Below, piece by piece: positions 38,869-49,503 of a DNA stretch of 64,000 bases; within the stretch, counting starts at the first letter, position 1; each line of letters opens with the position of its first letter. The translations under genes and the position numbers were made by a program. The notes below the pieces were generated by a model, which saw only the letters and a list, made by a program, of their open reading frames with translations, searched no databases and was not told where the DNA came from. Source of the stretch: Strigamia acuminata (Eukaryota; Arthropoda; Chilopoda; Geophilomorpha; Linotaeniidae); the NCBI GenBank assembly GCA_949358305.1, contig OX442314.1, positions 58,599,369-58,663,368 of the forward strand, written 5' to 3'.

Positions 38869-41714
38869 GACATACTGTCGAATTTGGCGGTGAGTTCCTT
38901 CAAGACTTTTTCTTGCTCCTTAGCGAGCAATCTCACTAGTTCTTCTCTCTCTGCGGCCTTGTCGTCGGCTTTTTTCTTTGCCAATTTCGGGCAGGTCTGA
39001 CGCCAGTGGCCGTCTTCGTTGCAGAAATTACAAGGGCTTTTCTTCTTTCCCTCCCGCACAAAAGGTTTTTTGGGGTAGTCTTTCTTCTCAGAAGTCGCCT
39101 CTGTTTTCGGGTTGTGATGCTCCGATTTTCTGGACTTCATCTGAGGTCGGTAGCTGGGTGCCAGTTCCTTCCCCATGTTTGCATGTACAACCTCGTTGAT
39201 ACCTTCGTCGACCTCATCGCTTTCCGAGAATTGCTCAGAATCTTCGCTTATTTCGTCTTCCGACTTTTCCTCGGCGGCGTTAGTTTGCGTGCGATAGGCT
39301 TTATTTGGAGGTGGTAACGGGTTGGAAGCTTGTTGGTTTTTCTTTGAGGGGAGTGGCTCTATACTTCCGTTTAGATAATTTCGCGATTGGAGCAGCTTAG
39401 TGGAGTCTATGCTGCGTTCCTGTATTCGTTGCTGCCGAGCCACTCCTAGAGCTCGTTCTTCTTTTGTCAGATTTTCGTTATACCGAGCATTTACTTCGGT
39501 GTGTTTCTTCTCGACGAAAGCGAGGATGGCTTTGAAATTATCTCCTTTAGGAGCGTTCATTTCTCGTAGGACTTTGGTTGCGGTTTCGTTTAGTCCTTGT
39601 TCGAAGAGAGCCTTCTGAGCGTGTTGGTCAAATGGTTTGTCCATTTCACGGAACAGGCTGTCGGCTCGTTGTACGTACTCCCTCAGAGTTTCCCCGGGAG
39701 CTTGCTTCATAGAGCTTACTCTTTTCTGGATTTCTTGGCTCGTCTCGCCATATTGATTGTGGAACTTTATGACGAAGTCCTCCCAGTTTCGGGGTTGGAC
39801 ATCAGCGTACCAGTTTCGGGCCCGGTTGATCAGCATTTCTGGTATTCCGCGTGCAACCATTTCGTCGGGTTCCGCTCCTAAACGATTAATCGTCAGGGCG
39901 ACTTCGTCCAAAAACAAGTTGCCAGCGTTCCAGGATCCGTCGAACTTAATTAGTCTCAGGGTCGTCCACTTGATGTTGTTATCCTTGCGAGAATACAGCC
40001 ATCGGTCCGCGGAGTAACGTTTCAACAATCCTTCGCTTCGATCGTCTTCCTCGGTCTCTTGGCCACGGCTCTGTTGAAGTTTTTGGTCCATGGCTTGAAG
40101 GAGTTCGTCTTTCATCGTCCGTAGTTGGTTGCTTAGCGAGTCAGTCTCACTAGGCAGCGGTGATGATCGTGGATTGTCGGAAGGGAGGCTTGGGTAATGC
40201 GTACCGTTGCCTGTCAGTCCGAATTGATTGTGTTGGAACGACGTTTGTCCTGATGATCCCGCGGCGTTCGGATTATTCGTGAGGTCTTGCGCTACCGTTG
40301 AGTTATCGGGGTTCGATTTTTCCGGAGCGGAGGTTCGGCTCAACTTTGTTCCGGGCGGTATCAGATCGTCCAGTCGGGTCCCCGTGAGGCCTTCGTTCGT
40401 TTTTTTGATAAAAACATAGGAGTCTCTTCCAGCATATGCTTCGGCGGCGTGCTTCTTTTCGAGGTGATTTTTAACTGCGTTAATCTCCTCGAGCGTCGGC
40501 ATGGCCAGTTTATTTCGACCTGCTTCGTTGCGTATCTGGTTCTTCTGATTTATACATCTGATTAGTTCGGTGTTAGGGTCGCCTGGGTTGGTATTACTGG
40601 TTTGGCCAGTTTTCATTGCAAATGAGTTTTTTATTGCCCATGATTGCGCGCCCTGATTATTCCTCCTATCCTGTATAAACGCCTCGTATAGTTCTCCTTT
40701 GACTTCGTCCGATTCGTTCAAGATGCTATCTAGTCCGTTGACTCGGATACTGCCGTGAGATGCTTGAGAGTCGATACTTTCACTGTCTGACGTTGCTTCG
40801 CCGCCGGTCTCGGACTGCTGTCGATCCGCTCCGACCCGACGTCGTTTCTCCCCGCGTCTGGCCGTGTTTTCTGCCGATCTTTTTTCAGTCCTCTGATTTA
40901 CCAGGTCAATTACTCGGCTTAGTTCTGCGTAAGGATCCTTGTCCTGATCGATCTCGATGCCGTGTGCGCAGGCCACTCGAGTTACTTCTATTGCTTTGGC
41001 TACCAGCTCCTTAGCTGTGTGAGACCGTTCTGGGGAGCTCTGTACGGAGTTTGGCTCCGAATGCTGGCTTAACCCGTTGCTTGGTGGCCGGATCTGGTAG
41101 TCCTTTGCCATTTCTCGTTCGATTATTTTTTGCTTCGCGAGCAGTTCTCGAGCCAGCTCGCGCTCCATTGCCATTTGCTTTTCTTGGCTTTCACGGGCGG
41201 CCGCCATCTGCTTAGCTTGACGTTCTTGTGCCAAGCTCTGTTCCATGGCAGCTAACTTCTCGCGATGCTCTCTGGCTAAATCTTCCATCAATTCGTTTTT
41301 CTTCTTTTCCAACGCGGCTGTTCTCGCTTGGTCGGCTCGGGTAGCCTCGTTGATAATTGCGGCGCCTGTACTTGCCGCTTTATTTAGAAGAGTCATTAGG
41401 TCCATTTCACTGGGATCCTTTTCGACTGGTCTGGGGCTTTTCAATCCGAATCGAGGGTTTTCGAACGATTTATTTAGTCTGTTTTCTTCGTGAGAGCTTC
41501 CTGATCCTTCGAATTCGCCTCCCGTGAACGGAAGTTGTCTTGCAAGGGGAAGGCCTTCACTTGATGATTCCGTTGAAACTTCAGTCGAGTTAGTCTCGAC
41601 TTCTGGTTCCACGTGGTTCGCTTCTTCCGCTTTTTGGCGTTCGATTTCTTCGGTTTCCTTCCTCTCTTTTTCGTCGTTACGCCTTTTTCTGTCTTCTGCG
41701 GTAGTTTTCGTCAT
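38835..41714 (-). CDS. gag: Element C Gag polyprotein
   Basis: 959 residues from ATG 41714 (MTKTTAEDRKRRNDEKERKE). A charged coiled coil near residues 95-200 is rich in A, E, Q, K and M, including QAKQMAAARESQEKQMAMER. The capsid-like part has IKWTTLRLIKFDGSWNAGNL and WEDFVIKFHNQYGETSQEI, homologous to element B capsid. A single CCHC knuckle CNFCNEDGHWRQTC (CX2CX4HX4C) lies near the C-terminus. The stop at 38835 falls in the frameshift loop. Intact. Confidence 0.95.
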   Translation of the reverse strand: MTKTTAEDRKRRNDEKERKETEEIERQKAEEANHVEPEVETNSTEVSTESSSEGLPLARQLPFTGGEFEGSGSSHEENRLNKSFENPRFGLKSPRPVEKDPSEMDLMTLLNKAASTGAAIINEATRADQARTAALEKKKNELMEDLAREHREKLAAMEQSLAQERQAKQMAAARESQEKQMAMERELARELLAKQKIIEREMAKDYQIRPPSNGLSQHSEPNSVQSSPERSHTAKELVAKAIEVTRVACAHGIEIDQDKDPYAELSRVIDLVNQRTEKRSAENTARRGEKRRRVGADRQQSETGGEATSDSESIDSQASHGSIRVNGLDSILNESDEVKGELYEAFIQDRRNNQGAQSWAIKNSFAMKTGQTSNTNPGDPNTELIRCINQKNQIRNEAGRNKLAMPTLEEINAVKNHLEKKHAAEAYAGRDSYVFIKKTNEGLTGTRLDDLIPPGTKLSRTSAPEKSNPDNSTVAQDLTNNPNAAGSSGQTSFQHNQFGLTGNGTHYPSLPSDNPRSSPLPSETDSLSNQLRTMKDELLQAMDQKLQQSRGQETEEDDRSEGLLKRYSADRWLYSRKDNNIKWTTLRLIKFDGSWNAGNLFLDEVALTINRLGAEPDEMVARGIPEMLINRARNWYADVQPRNWEDFVIKFHNQYGETSQEIQKRVSSMKQAPGETLREYVQRADSLFREMDKPFDQHAQKALFEQGLNETATKVLREMNAPKGDNFKAILAFVEKKHTEVNARYNENLTKEERALGVARQQRIQERSIDSTKLLQSRNYLNGSIEPLPSKKNQQASNPLPPPNKAYRTQTNAAEEKSEDEISEDSEQFSESDEVDEGINEVVHANMGKELAPSYRPQMKSRKSEHHNPKTEATSEKKDYPKKPFVREGKKKSPCNFCNEDGHWRQTCPKLAKKKADDKAAEREELVRLLAKEQEKVLKELTAKFDSMSKNWNSRAEQK

Positions 41715-41788
41715 TTTCTTGCGATATAATGATCGGTCGAAAGATCCCGGTTATTATTTAAAGTTTTGTCGTAAGGTTAGCAAATTCT

Positions 41789-41806
41789 ATCCCGGACGGG
41801 CCCCCA
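41789..41806 (-). other. Element C primer-binding site (tRNA-Pro type)
   Basis: Minus-strand TGGGGGCCCGTCCGGGAT, 2 nt inside the LTR. One difference from the standard animal tRNA-Pro site; identical to element D. Confidence 0.9.
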
Positions 41807-41808
41807 CG

Positions 41809-42437
41809 TGTCGTGATTCGACTTTGCGGTTAAAGATAATAAATAATACACTCGGGAATACAATATACTTCAAATACTACTTTATTAAACACGCTTACTA
41901 ATACAACTATAAGTTAAGATGTTTCCTGTGGTGGTCCTCGGATTCGGCTGCGAATACGAGTTGCCGCTAAACAATGGCGGATCCAATTGTTTAGTCCTAC
42001 GCGTGGTCTGTGTTTGTTGTCTAGGGTATTTCCACGTGTTATTATGAACACGCGAGAATTCGCTTTCTCGTGCGAATTAAACGAATATCGTTCGGATATT
42101 TATTCTAGCGTAGATTGGCTACGCTAAATAAATGTGGCTGTTGTACAGTTGAAATGGTCAGCGGGCACCGGTCCTCGATCAATCCGTGAAACGGCCTGAA
42201 AGGTGAGGTAAATGGTGCTCTTGCTGAGATTGGTAACTGTAGTGTCGTTTCCGGTCAAGTGTTGACGTTATATATTAACCGGAAATGACGTCATATGCAA
42301 ATCCTTCTGATTATGCAGGTTCGCAGAAACACGAGACTAGTCAGTCTAGTCTGTATTTCTAGCGCGCTCTAGTGGCGAGAATCAATAACATGATAATCGT
42401 CACCAATTACTTCTTCAGGTGATGCCGAATCACCACA
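41809..42437 (-). repeat. Element C 5' LTR
   Basis: 629 bp, TG...CA. On the minus strand it carries an octamer ATTTGCAT (42302-42295), a perfect CRE TGACGTCA (42293-42286) and TATATAA (42274-42268) in that order, and AATAAA at 41886-41881. Confidence 0.96.
42268..42302 (-). promoter_or_regulatory. Element C LTR promoter: octamer, CRE, TATA
   Basis: Perfect POU octamer, perfect palindromic CRE and a TATA box within 35 bp, correctly ordered for minus-strand transcription. Identical in the other LTR. Suggests response to POU and CREB/ATF-type factors. Confidence 0.6.
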
Positions 42438-43023
42438 ACTTCTCACACATGTCGGATTTGGTGTTGGAGCTAATTTGATTCGAGTCAATTCCAAACGAAT
42501 GTTCCTTCCAAAAATGTCGCATTTCGTTCTTTAAACAATCGAAGCTCTGTCTGGTTTCTACAAAAAGTCGTTTCAAGTCGTCCGAATGTTCGTTCCAAAG
42601 ATCTTTCACTCGATCTTGCAAGCAAAACACGCAAGATACGTCGAATTTTTGCTCCAGTGACAAATCTTCTGATTGCGAAAGAATTCGCGCCGATTGGGTT
42701 GTGTCCAGTCGTCCATTCACCGTCCAGCGGGAGCACTTTGTTATGCATTTCACTAATTGAAGTGTGTGATCGTCAAACACGTTATACATTACTAAAAAAA
42801 CCAACCAATTCCAAAGTTCTCTTTCGACGTGTCTGATGCAGAGGTGCAATGAAGGCTGTAAATGTTTGGGAATGCTCAGAACGTCCATTTGGTTGCAGAT
42901 TTCAATCTCTGCTGAAGTCCAGTCCAAGCAATTTTGGGTTTTTACGTAATTTCTCCATAAATGAAGCGCAGTTTCCATCGACGCAATGTGCTGGAATCTT
43001 GGGACAGTCAGAATGAAGTTCAT
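42438..43023 (-). pseudogene. Multigene-family member 2, 5' half
   Basis: Starts at ATG 43023 (MNFILTVPRFQHIAS), chosen by alignment with members 1 and 3; the frame is also open upstream. It runs about 195 residues with LWRNYVKTQ, SRWTVNGRLDTTQSARILSQ and FCLQDRVKDLW, and is cut by element C after SDMCEK. No stop before the insertion. The gene was therefore readable here until C inserted. Confidence 0.85.
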
Positions 43024-43059
43024 GATTACGGATTTAAAAGTGGATGACGAAATCGTCAC

Positions 43060-43110
43060 TAAATTTGCTTTATATCTTTCCCCTTGTGAACACGTTTGTA
43101 GAACGTTACA
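43060..43110 (-). promoter_or_regulatory. Conserved core-promoter block, member 2
   Basis: Minus-strand TAACGTTC (43108-43101, one change from GAACGTTC), TTCACAAG block and ATATAAA (43074-43068) 45 bp before ATG 43023. Matches members 1 and 3. Confidence 0.5.
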
Positions 43111-43885
43111 CTCGCCAAGTAGGGTTAACGTAAACGTTGTACACACGTTTGTTCCGTAACGTTTTCATTGAAACTCAGCATTATTTTCTGTTTTTGTGTC
43201 GCTTTGGCATCTGCGAGTTAGAATTTTGATGTGTTGTTGCCGAGTGAACATTACTGATATACAGACTCAGCTTACTCATGAAATCCAAAACAATGTTCTC
43301 ACCATTAATTAATTGGTTCAATTTTTAATTGTAAATCCAGAAATCAGAGCTTGCACATGTTAACGTCCATATTTTCACAAAATCCCACGAATTAATACAT
43401 AAAGAACTAGTTAAAATTAAGATTTTTCAAATTGTAAACACTACTGTTCTCATCCCTGAATTCCTAACTAATAATTAATAAATGTTTTAAAATTGTGAGT
43501 TAAAATCAAACGTACAATACATGTGTCATTCATTTGATTCAAATATGAATTCGAATTTACCGCGGGATTTTCGTAGAGATTTGTTCTGTCTAGGTCAGAA
43601 TTTCCGTGATTTTCGCGTGTGGACCCCGTATCCAGAACCATTGTGAGTGGAGACAAAAGCAAGCACGTTCGTTTCTGTCTACGTTCAATGCCGATGCGAA
43701 GGTTATTTCTCACGGAATGGGTAACATTTTATCTCTATTTAAGAACTTGTATTCAGTATAATTTCATTGAAACTCTTTTTCAGTTTTTTATTTTTTAGTG
43801 GTATCTGCATGTAATAATTTTCATGCATAATTTTCATGCATGTATATTTCGAGCGTTGCCCAAATCCCTCCAACTTGTTTTGCTA

Positions 43886-44545
43886 GCCGGATTGACGGAG
43901 AAAGAGAAAAAGAAAAAGTGGGGATTCTTTTTTCTGGAATACGAGTCGCTCAAAGCCGCTTCCTGTGACATAATCATAGACTGGGCCGATGCGCAAATGG
44001 AGCCTGACGAAGAGACTATGGCAGTAAGAAATGTAATTATATTTATTAAGCAAATAGTTAAAAATAAAATCTCGGTAACCACTGGTGAGGCAACCGGTTT
44101 CCTAAATGGGCACCAAGCACAGCCCAGCTCCAAAACAGTCGTCCGAGAGATTGTTCTGGCGTTTAGTTCTGTGAATAGCAACGACAGCTTGAAATGTCGT
44201 CACTTCTTTGTTTGCGAAAACCATAAAGTGGCGATGTCGAGCATGGTCGACACGAACATTTGAGAAATTGAATGTTTAAATGGAAGTGGTTGCCTTAATA
44301 TTTTTGATCGTAGGTGGTTACTCAGATGCATTTTGACTACCGTTGAGTTGACTTAATGCGATTAATGAATTATTATTGTTATTTCATTTATAATAGGTGA
44401 AAGTTTTATACGTGCGCAATTTAACTTTGGAAGTAACGGAAGAGAACTTAAAAGGATTCTTTTCAACTAACTGATGGCTAAATTTTTTGCCATCGATTAT
44501 GACTACGACTACTACGGCTGTGGCGACTATGAGTGGTCGACGTGA
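43886..44545 (+). pseudogene. Syncrip/hnRNP R-Q-like pseudogene with retained intron
   Basis: Exon to 44023: GFFFLEYESLKAAS joined directly to CDIIIDWADAQMEPDEETMA, then a GTAAGA donor at 44024; intron to AATAG at 44396; next exon VKVLYVRNLTLEVTEENLKG and a premature TGA at 44472; then in another frame an acidic tyrosine-rich DYDYDYYGCGDYEW tail. These are the RRM2-RRM3 region and YG-rich C-terminus of Syncrip/hnRNP R/Q. About 15 residues are missing inside the RRM, plus most of RRM3. Because an intron is kept, it came from DNA duplication, not retrotransposition. Confidence 0.75.
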
Positions 44546-44819
44546 TGCATTGAAGCGGGTCTACATGTGCTTCTTAGCTCTTCGTATCGTGCCTACGTTT
44601 AATGCCGATGCGAAGATTATTTCGCACGGAATGGGTACCTCAATTTAAGAATTTATATATAATTTCATTGAAATTCATTTTAATTTTTATAATTTTTAGT
44701 GGTACCTGCGCGTAAACATTTTTATGTGATATTGCCGAGTTAAGTGACGCAAACTGACATCGAACATGATATGAAATGGACAAACCAGCAGTTTGGTGAA
44801 AAACAATTAAAAGTGATTA

Positions 44820-45669
44820 ATTAATTTAACGAGAACAGCGCTCACGATTTATGTCTTGTATTCCACGTTGATCCACGCCAAGTCGAAGCAGATGGTTTTA
44901 TTTGTCGTGTCGTGTCGTGTCGTCGGTGTATCTTGAATATTTCTTTGAATTTGTTTTTCCTATCCAATTTCAGTGGTTTTTATTCCCTTAAAAACAAACT
45001 GAAAATCTTTTGGTACAACAGAACGAGTTATGTTTTCATTTTTTGTCAAACACATTTGCTGTAACTTTGAATTAATTATTAACATTTTATGGTTAATTGT
45101 GCATTTATTTATTTATATTTATCCGATTTTGGCATGAAATGTATGGTTTTTATTATCATTTTTAAATGTCTTTATGGTCCAGCATCTGTTTGACAAATCT
45201 GCAAATTTTATTTACTTTAAACAAAAAAAAGTACAATGCCTTTATGATTAATTTCCGCATTTCTTTTCAGTCTTTTGTGCGACATCAACCGGAAAAATGA
45301 TCTTTAGACACGCCCGTTTTACGCCATCCACACCGAACAGAGAAGCGACATTCCGTTGTGCGAGTTGGTATGTATAGTATTTTTCTTAGTTTTCTTTTCA
45401 GAAAAGGAAATACTGGTTTTGAAAATTGAAAAAAAAAATTCTTCCATTTGGTATTTCCTAAGTCTCGTAAGGAGGATGTGATTGGCTGCTGAAACTTCAC
45501 ATTCCAACCAAAAACCCGGCATATAACTATTCAAAGCTATAGATAGATTTGTTGGCGGGGGTGTCAAATCCAACTCTCTACCTCCACGTGGTCACCCCTG
45601 GATAAACTGAGCACATTTCTTGTCTCGGTGAAACCAGAAGAGAGCTCTGGTCATTTGATAATTTCTGTC
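44820..45669. repeat. Duplicated flank of member 2 (segmental duplication copy 2)
   Basis: Collinear with 23855-24698 (same blocks listed there) at roughly 80-85% identity by eye. Contains a short (GTCGT)n stretch near 44906-44922 absent from the other copy. No gene recognised. Confidence 0.75.
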
Positions 45670-45815
45670 ACGTCATCGAGTTGTATTGTAAGCCCATATT
45701 CGAGAAGGAATGTGGCATTTATAATTCTCATTGTATTGTTAGCCCACATTTCTCCATGATTGTGGCATTTACATGACCGTATTGTAAGACTGCATTCCTA
45801 CATGATGTCCTGTTT
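45670..45815 (+). repeat. Tandem array of hairpin units (copy 2)
   Basis: Counterpart of 24699-24845. Units begin GTTGTATTGTAAGCCC, ATTGTATTGTTAGCCC and CGTATTGTAAGACTGC. The first two keep hairpins (CCATATTC/GAATGTGG with a wobble; CCACA-T/ATTGTGG); the third is cut off after CATTCCTACATGA, where similarity to copy 1 ends. Confidence 0.65.
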
Positions 45816-47158
45816 CGAGGATGAGGGTGTGTCATGTACTTAAAACTTCCTCTTATAATGCATAAAAATGAGTAAAACTACAATTTATATATTATTGAAA
45901 TAAACTTGAACAACAAATTGTTTCATACAAGGGTAGTCCAGATTTTACTCTCTGCAGTAGGAGTTCTGGAACAAATGCAAATTTTAAAAAGTCATTAACT
46001 GTAATGTGCAGTTATGCCGAAAAAATGGATCAGCTACAATTCTCTCCACATGAAGGTCACCTTCTCTGAAAAATTAGGAAGATTTTCAATTCCTTTAGGT
46101 AAAAGGAATAATAAAATTTCTCGTAATCCTTCAATGTGATGACAAGATCCTGAATTCCTGATGCTCTTTAAAAAATAATGCAGCAAGTTATTAAAATTAT
46201 AATTAGAGGAAAAAGTAGTTAAACAAACTTACTCAGCTGGACAAGAAACATAATGCATCTAAAAATGTTTCTTTAGTTAAAGACACAAACACACAATTGG
46301 AATGAGCTCTTTGGGATGGCAGGACATCACATTTAACTGTAGCAGTTATTTCTTGATGTGGATTGTGCAAAATCATGATTGTTTTACATATCCACCATAA
46401 GCTACACATACTTGTATTTATACCTTTTTTTTCTGAATTAGTTGGTAGAAATGCTTCCACTCACTCTTTAGTTAATGGTGGAAAATTTGTAAGACTTTTT
46501 CCCCTGTGGTGTGTATAAGAGCTCCATGTTGTTGGTTGAGCTGTTTTGTTACTTGACCTATTGATAAAAATCTCAACCATCGATTATTACAGACGCCTGC
46601 TTTCACAGAGGTCAAAGTGGTCCAGTTTATTCCCATTTGTCGAATTGTCCTTTACTTTTCCCACTCTAGTTTCTCTTTCCATGATAATTATTCCTGCAAG
46701 TTTCCATAAAAACAAGGATTTGTAACTGCGTATTAAATCGCAACAACAAACCCTAAAGCGCCAAACCGTTCAATAACAATCCACGAGACGAAGATGATTA
46801 TGACCACAGATTAGGGGAAAACACAGATGCGACACTTCAGGAAATCAACGTTGATACGTCCTTGAGCTGTGCGCTCGCAGCGGTAAACACGGTACGCGCA
46901 CTACATTCAGGCAGCGAGGCTCGTTTTTGGCTGTCGTTTCAACAATTTAAATCAAATAACTTCATCTACTAATGAAAAACTGGAAGAAACCAGAAGTTGC
47001 ATCTATTTGTTAGGTTGTGCACCATGCACATGTTCTTCCGTGTCAGATCAGGGTCGGTGGTGTCCAAGTTGGCAAAGAAGTGCACCACCTTGTCCACCCA
47101 CGTCCCCGGGGTAAATGCGAATTCATTGTGTCACCCGGTCTGAATCCAGCTTTTTAAC
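45816..47158. other. Mostly non-coding; possible coding scraps
   Basis: Two minus-strand stretches look protein-like but lack recognisable domains: one near 46170-46020 (HHIEGLREILLFLLPKGIE...) and one at 46233-46460. They may be fragments of one decayed transposon protein. Nothing else is supported. Confidence 0.3.
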
Positions 47159-47756
47159 TTAGAAGCGATTGTACACCTCTTGGTGAACAATTCTGAAAGA
47201 GCTCATTTCAGCTCTGTGCTCAAAGGCAAACGGATCTGTTGACAGGCAAATGCCTTCCTCACGTGTCCTTTCCGCCCATCGTATCGTCTGATAAAACAGG
47301 TTTGTCTTTGAGAGCGATACGTTGATGCGAATGGCAGCTAAATCCGATTTGGTGACATATTGGCGCATTTTTGGGCTATTCGGCTTGAACTGCCGGACAC
47401 TTATTGAGGGCTCTTTGTCAGGGCGGAATAAAGAAACCCTGATATGATGTCTGAGATCTAGGTTGTGGGTCGCCACTTTCAGCTTGTAGTAAAGCATGAA
47501 TGTGGTTTGGCTCCACTTCTAGCTCTCTGGACGCTGTGTTGTCATCATGGGGTTCTTGCGCAATGATGAGCTCTTGGCACAGCTCCTGCAACACACCAAG
47601 CACCTCCTCGTGCGTTTTAGCACACCGTGACAGTGTCACCAGGTAAAGGCGACGGTTAAGAGGATGTATTCGTTTGGGTGTGCTTTGGGGATCAGCTGTC
47701 TCCTTGATGATTTCAGCCTCATCCGGTGAAAGAAAACTGTAAAAAAAAAATATCAA
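47159..47756 (-). pseudogene. Unidentified coding relic
   Basis: Two overlapping minus-strand frames, 47756-47418 and 47497-47159, have ordinary protein composition (PDEAEIIKETADPQSTPKRI; FRPDKEPSISVRQFKPNSP) and could be one sequence with a frameshift near 47450. No family recognised. A transposon-derived ORF is likely given the neighbours. Confidence 0.3.
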
Positions 47757-48015
47757 AAATTTAAAATAAAATAAAATTCATAAAAAAATCAACTTAAAAT
47801 TTTTAAATTACATGCAACTGCAGCCTTAGCAATTACAAATAGTTGCAACCACTTATTAACATCATTGATCGATCGCTGGAAAGTTTGAAGAAAAAATGGC
47901 TAAAAACATTTTTTAACCTCTGGTATGCAAATAAGATGCGGGGGACTTCATTTGAATGATGATTGTTGGAAGGCTGGAAAGTTGGAAAAAACTGATTGAT
48001 TTTTTTGAATGTTTG

Positions 48016-48660
48016 ATTAATTTTTTTTAATTTCTGCATAATATAGTAATAGTTTAGTTTATTGAGACTACAATAGTAGTTTTGTCCTTCACAACAGCCA
48101 AGGCCTACAGGGGGAGGGCCAGGACGAAACACTTCAACAAAAACCAAAAACTACAAACAAAAAACACTCAAACTACCAAACAAAACTAAACAAATAAAGC
48201 AATCAAAGCTCGCATCAAATCTTGATAGGATAAATTAAAAATATCAATATTACTTTGTAATTTATTAACATTAACACTGTCAGTTAGAAGAGAAAAGGCA
48301 ATAAGCGAGTGGTCGCTCAGGGATTCCTTCGCCAGATGATTGTCTTAGTGGTGCAGTCCAACCAAACTGGCGGCACTGTAGTCCCATCTCAACGGCACCA
48401 ATATACGGCTCCTGAACAAAAGCGATGTCAACATTGTTATGACCAGCTGCCCACGCAGGCTGTGTCACTCACCTGCAACACAAGGCAACTTTGGTGCAGC
48501 TCTCGCGCCTCTCGTTTCTTGCGCAACCTGTTGCAGACCCCGCAACCAGGTGGAGTTGCGGCCCTTTGGCGCAGGACCAATCGGGCCTTTTTCCTCCCCG
48601 GAAGTTCTGATGACACATAGTCGCCTGCTTGTTTATCCACTGTATGCGGGCCTCTTCTAA
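48016..48660 (-). mobile_element. LINE (non-LTR retrotransposon) relic
   Basis: Minus strand: an endonuclease N-terminal motif NNVDIAFVQEPYIG (about 48430-48385), typical of APE-type LINE endonucleases. After a large internal deletion comes a 3'-UTR-like tail with TGTAGGCCTTGGCTGTTGTG, AATAAA (48063-48058) and an A-rich end near 48030-48016. Reverse transcriptase is missing. Dead fragment. Confidence 0.6.
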
Positions 48661-49503
48661 TGTTTCCTCGAACACGTATTCCACCTGTTTTGTGGCCTTC
48701 TGCCGAGTGGTCGTTGGATTAGACCCGCCTAAACCTGTATCTTCCTTTATACGATGCCGCTTATCGCTTTGAAAATTTCCGGCTACCCCGCCGTCCATGC
48801 CTGCTGGAAGTTGGGGGGTATCCTCTCTAACAAGTAAGTTCACTGGTGGTAATAATTTGTTATCAGAATAAAATTTTGCACTATAAAAGATCAAACAAAA
48901 GCACCCCAGCTCCTGTAATTAAAAGAAATTAGACACTAATCCCCCAAAATAAAATGGGAACAGACCGGGCAAATGGGACCAGCAGCTGTTGCATAATGGA
49001 AGAAGGGGTGATGTCACACTCTCGCTAAATGTTTTATCTGCTCCAGATAAAGATTCCATTCCTCCACAGAGGAGTCCAGAAAACGTGCAGCGGCTGGAAC
49101 TAGAGCGATGTTGGACTTGCTTGCAACGGACGATATGTGTCTTGGAGTCAATGCCTCCCATGACAGTAGGTCTAGTGGACCGACGTTCGATGTGATGTTT
49201 GACATTTGGATTGTTCATGACGCCAGTTGTTCTGTCTTTACACTCGGGATTTGAATTCCGCATCATTTGCATTGGTACTAGGTACTGATGTTGCTGTTCA
49301 GACAATTAAACAAAGATTTGGTTGTCAGAAAGGAAGTGTCTCATCCCGCGATGGCGGGCAAGACGTGCTGTTTATTCTCTGTGTATTGGTACAATGTATT
49401 TGTTGTTTAGCAACTTGTATATTGGTAACAATGATATAATTAAATGTTAACATTTTACTGAAATAAATAATGTGTACTGTATACTGAAATAAAATTGACA
49501 ATT
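48661..49503. other. No confident gene
   Basis: A minus-strand frame at 48894-48469 may be decayed LINE ORF1 or 5' sequence, and one at 49205-49014 is protein-like (LDLLSWEALTPRHISSVASK), but neither has a motif that identifies it. Confidence 0.3.

Larger units (their letters stand above)
30639..42437 (-). mobile_element. Element C: full-length Ty3/gypsy LTR retrotransposon, second family
   Basis: 11,799 bp on the minus strand. Two 629-bp LTRs that read as identical, tRNA-Pro-type primer site, gag, -1 frameshift, pol, two-exon third ORF, purine tract. The target duplication ACTT is at 30635-30638 and 42438-42441. All ORFs are uninterrupted. It shares layout and the third ORF with element B, but the LTR sequence is different and the proteins are clearly diverged, so it is a sister family. 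It sits in sense orientation inside multigene-family member 2. Confidence 0.96.
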
